The notes under the pieces: model-generated
What the model was told of the DNA's origin: nothing
The model's input: only the letters and a program-made list of their open reading frames with translations
Database searches by the model: none
Source of the DNA: SIG598 sp045605025
Lineage (GTDB): Bacteria; Bacillota; Clostridia; Oscillospirales; Acutalibacteraceae
Assembly (NCBI GenBank): GCA_045605025.1
Contig: JAZUPE010000049.1
Coordinates: forward strand, 1-14,397
DNA: 14,397 nt
Reading direction: 5' to 3'
Made by a program: the position numbers and the translations under genes
Part shown: in pieces, positions 13,851 through 14,397 of the stretch
Numbering within the stretch: the stretch's first letter is position 1
Layout: each line of letters starts with the position of its first letter

Positions 13851-14093
13851 TTATCTCAGATTCAGGGCAATCAGATTGGTGACCTTTGCCTTTGTGCTCT
13901 TCAAAATATCGGCATATACATTAGCAGTCACTCCGATATCACAGCGTCCGAGATGTTCTGAAACCACCTTGAGATCCACACCGCTGTTAAGCAGTAATGT
14001 GGCGTTACAGTGGCGAAGCTGATGGAGCGTCAAAAACTCGAATCCGGTCCCTCTAAGAAAGCGTTTGAAAGAAGTATTCAAACTGCTTCCCCT
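13851..14093 (-). pseudogene. C-terminal remnant of a tyrosine-family integrase
   Basis: The open stretch encodes about 80 residues that match the last part of phage/ICE-type tyrosine recombinases. Numbering from a TTG at 14081, H20-x-x-R23 (HQLRH) and the nucleophile Y56 (ANVYADI) are present, and VDLKVVSEHLG is typical. The position after LG is R46, where the family has the catalytic histidine (LGH). Homology can be followed upstream to about RGSS and then meets an in-frame TAG (14094-14096). Intact integrases have about 300 to 400 residues, so the N-terminal arm-binding and core domains and the first catalytic arginine are missing. It points towards rpsI, as element-borne integrases often do towards the attachment site. 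It is not expected to be functional. Confidence 0.82.
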
Positions 14094-14198
14094 CTATAAC
14101 TATACATTGTGCCTGTCGGTCAGATTCTTGTCCTGTACTTGTTCTTTGTGGCGAAAAGGATATCATTAGGATGGTATTTAATAGCAAGAATAAAAATA

Positions 14199-14274
14199 AA
14201 CGATAACACTGTCGTTTTTTTTCTTGACAGCAAGAATAGTATGTGTTATTATAAAAAACGATAACACTGTCGTT
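14199..14274 (+). promoter_or_regulatory. TetR-gene promoter flanked by two identical operators
   Basis: TTGACA (14224-14229) and TATTAT (14247-14252), 17 bases apart, form a near-perfect promoter. The 18-base imperfect palindrome AACGATAACACTGTCGTT occurs on both sides, at 14199-14216 and 14257-14274, exactly 58 bases apart. The second copy covers the transcription start region. This is a typical layout for an autoregulated TetR-family repressor; the assignment to the gene at 14300 rests on position. Confidence 0.8.
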
Positions 14275-14299
14275 TTTATAAGCTTATGAGGTTGATGCT

Positions 14300-14397
14300 A
14301 TGCCAAAAGTTAAAAACGAATATTTGGAAAACAAAAGAAACCAAATTTTAGATGCCGCATTTGCAGTATGTAAGAGAAAACCAGCCTATGATATTAC
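14300..14397 (+). CDS. TetR/AcrR-family transcriptional regulator (5' part only)
   Basis: Only the first 32 codons lie in the window, and the gene runs off its right end. The peptide starts MPKVKNEYLENKRNQIL and continues DAAFAVCKRKPAYDIT, which is helix 1 of a TetR-type DNA-binding domain leading into helix 2. GAGG (14288-14291), 8 bases before the ATG, supports the start. It follows a promoter with two flanking palindromic operators, so autoregulation is likely. Regulators of this kind often sit before an exporter, but no such gene is visible here. The low GC content and the adjacent integrase remnant suggest acquired DNA. Confidence 0.8.
   Translation, partial: MPKVKNEYLENKRNQILDAAFAVCKRKPAYDI

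Overview
The window looks like chromosomal DNA of a Gram-positive anaerobe, most likely a clostridial Bacillota of the Oscillospiraceae/Ruminococcaceae type. The clues are strong GGAGG ribosome binding sites before almost every gene, Rho-independent terminators, vegetative promoters with 17-base spacers, and a typical gene set (YyaL-type thioredoxin protein, PflX-type radical SAM protein, fibronectin-III amidase, rplM-rpsI). The assignment to a family is inference; no 16S or taxonomic marker is present.

Left part (1-3890). Two tRNA-Ser genes (UGA and GCU anticodons) lie in tandem and end in a terminator. After about 200 bases in which I see nothing comes a divergent pair. On the minus strand lies an FAD oxidoreductase with a short C-terminal Rieske cluster, preceded by a 23-codon reading frame that overlaps its start codon. 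On the plus strand lies a full-length YyaL/SSP411-type thioredoxin-fold protein. A small palindrome covers the -10 box between them.

Repeat region (3891-4706). There is no credible protein here. It holds a degenerate pair of AT-rich repeats, then a tandem array with a period of almost exactly 200 bases. Each unit combines a long-range inverted repeat, a short stem whose two strands change together, a tRNA-like 3' end finishing in CCA, and an intrinsic-terminator hairpin. A promoter and a small helix-hairpin-helix-like protein follow.

Central part (5241-10986). A short family 32 glycoside hydrolase on the plus strand converges on a minus-strand gene row: PHP-type histidinol phosphatase, then a membrane-anchored four-FnIII/SH3/amidase protein, then a Nif3-family metal protein. 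A good plus-strand promoter sits inside that row and points against it.

Right part (11044-14397). A divergent promoter leads to a two-gene operon with a 4-base overlap: a membrane-anchored FMN-bind-like protein without the flavin-attachment threonine, and a PflX-type radical SAM protein. The ribosomal operon rplM-rpsI follows with its own promoter, upstream of which is a ladder of 10-base repeats. Behind rpsI the sequence becomes AT-rich and carries traces of a mobile element: a 12-base copy of the rpsI 3' end, a duplicated 22-base sequence that is itself a tandem of TTTGGTCTTT, and the C-terminal remnant of a tyrosine integrase. The window ends in the start of a TetR-family gene whose promoter is flanked by two identical 18-base operator-like palindromes, probably cargo of that element.
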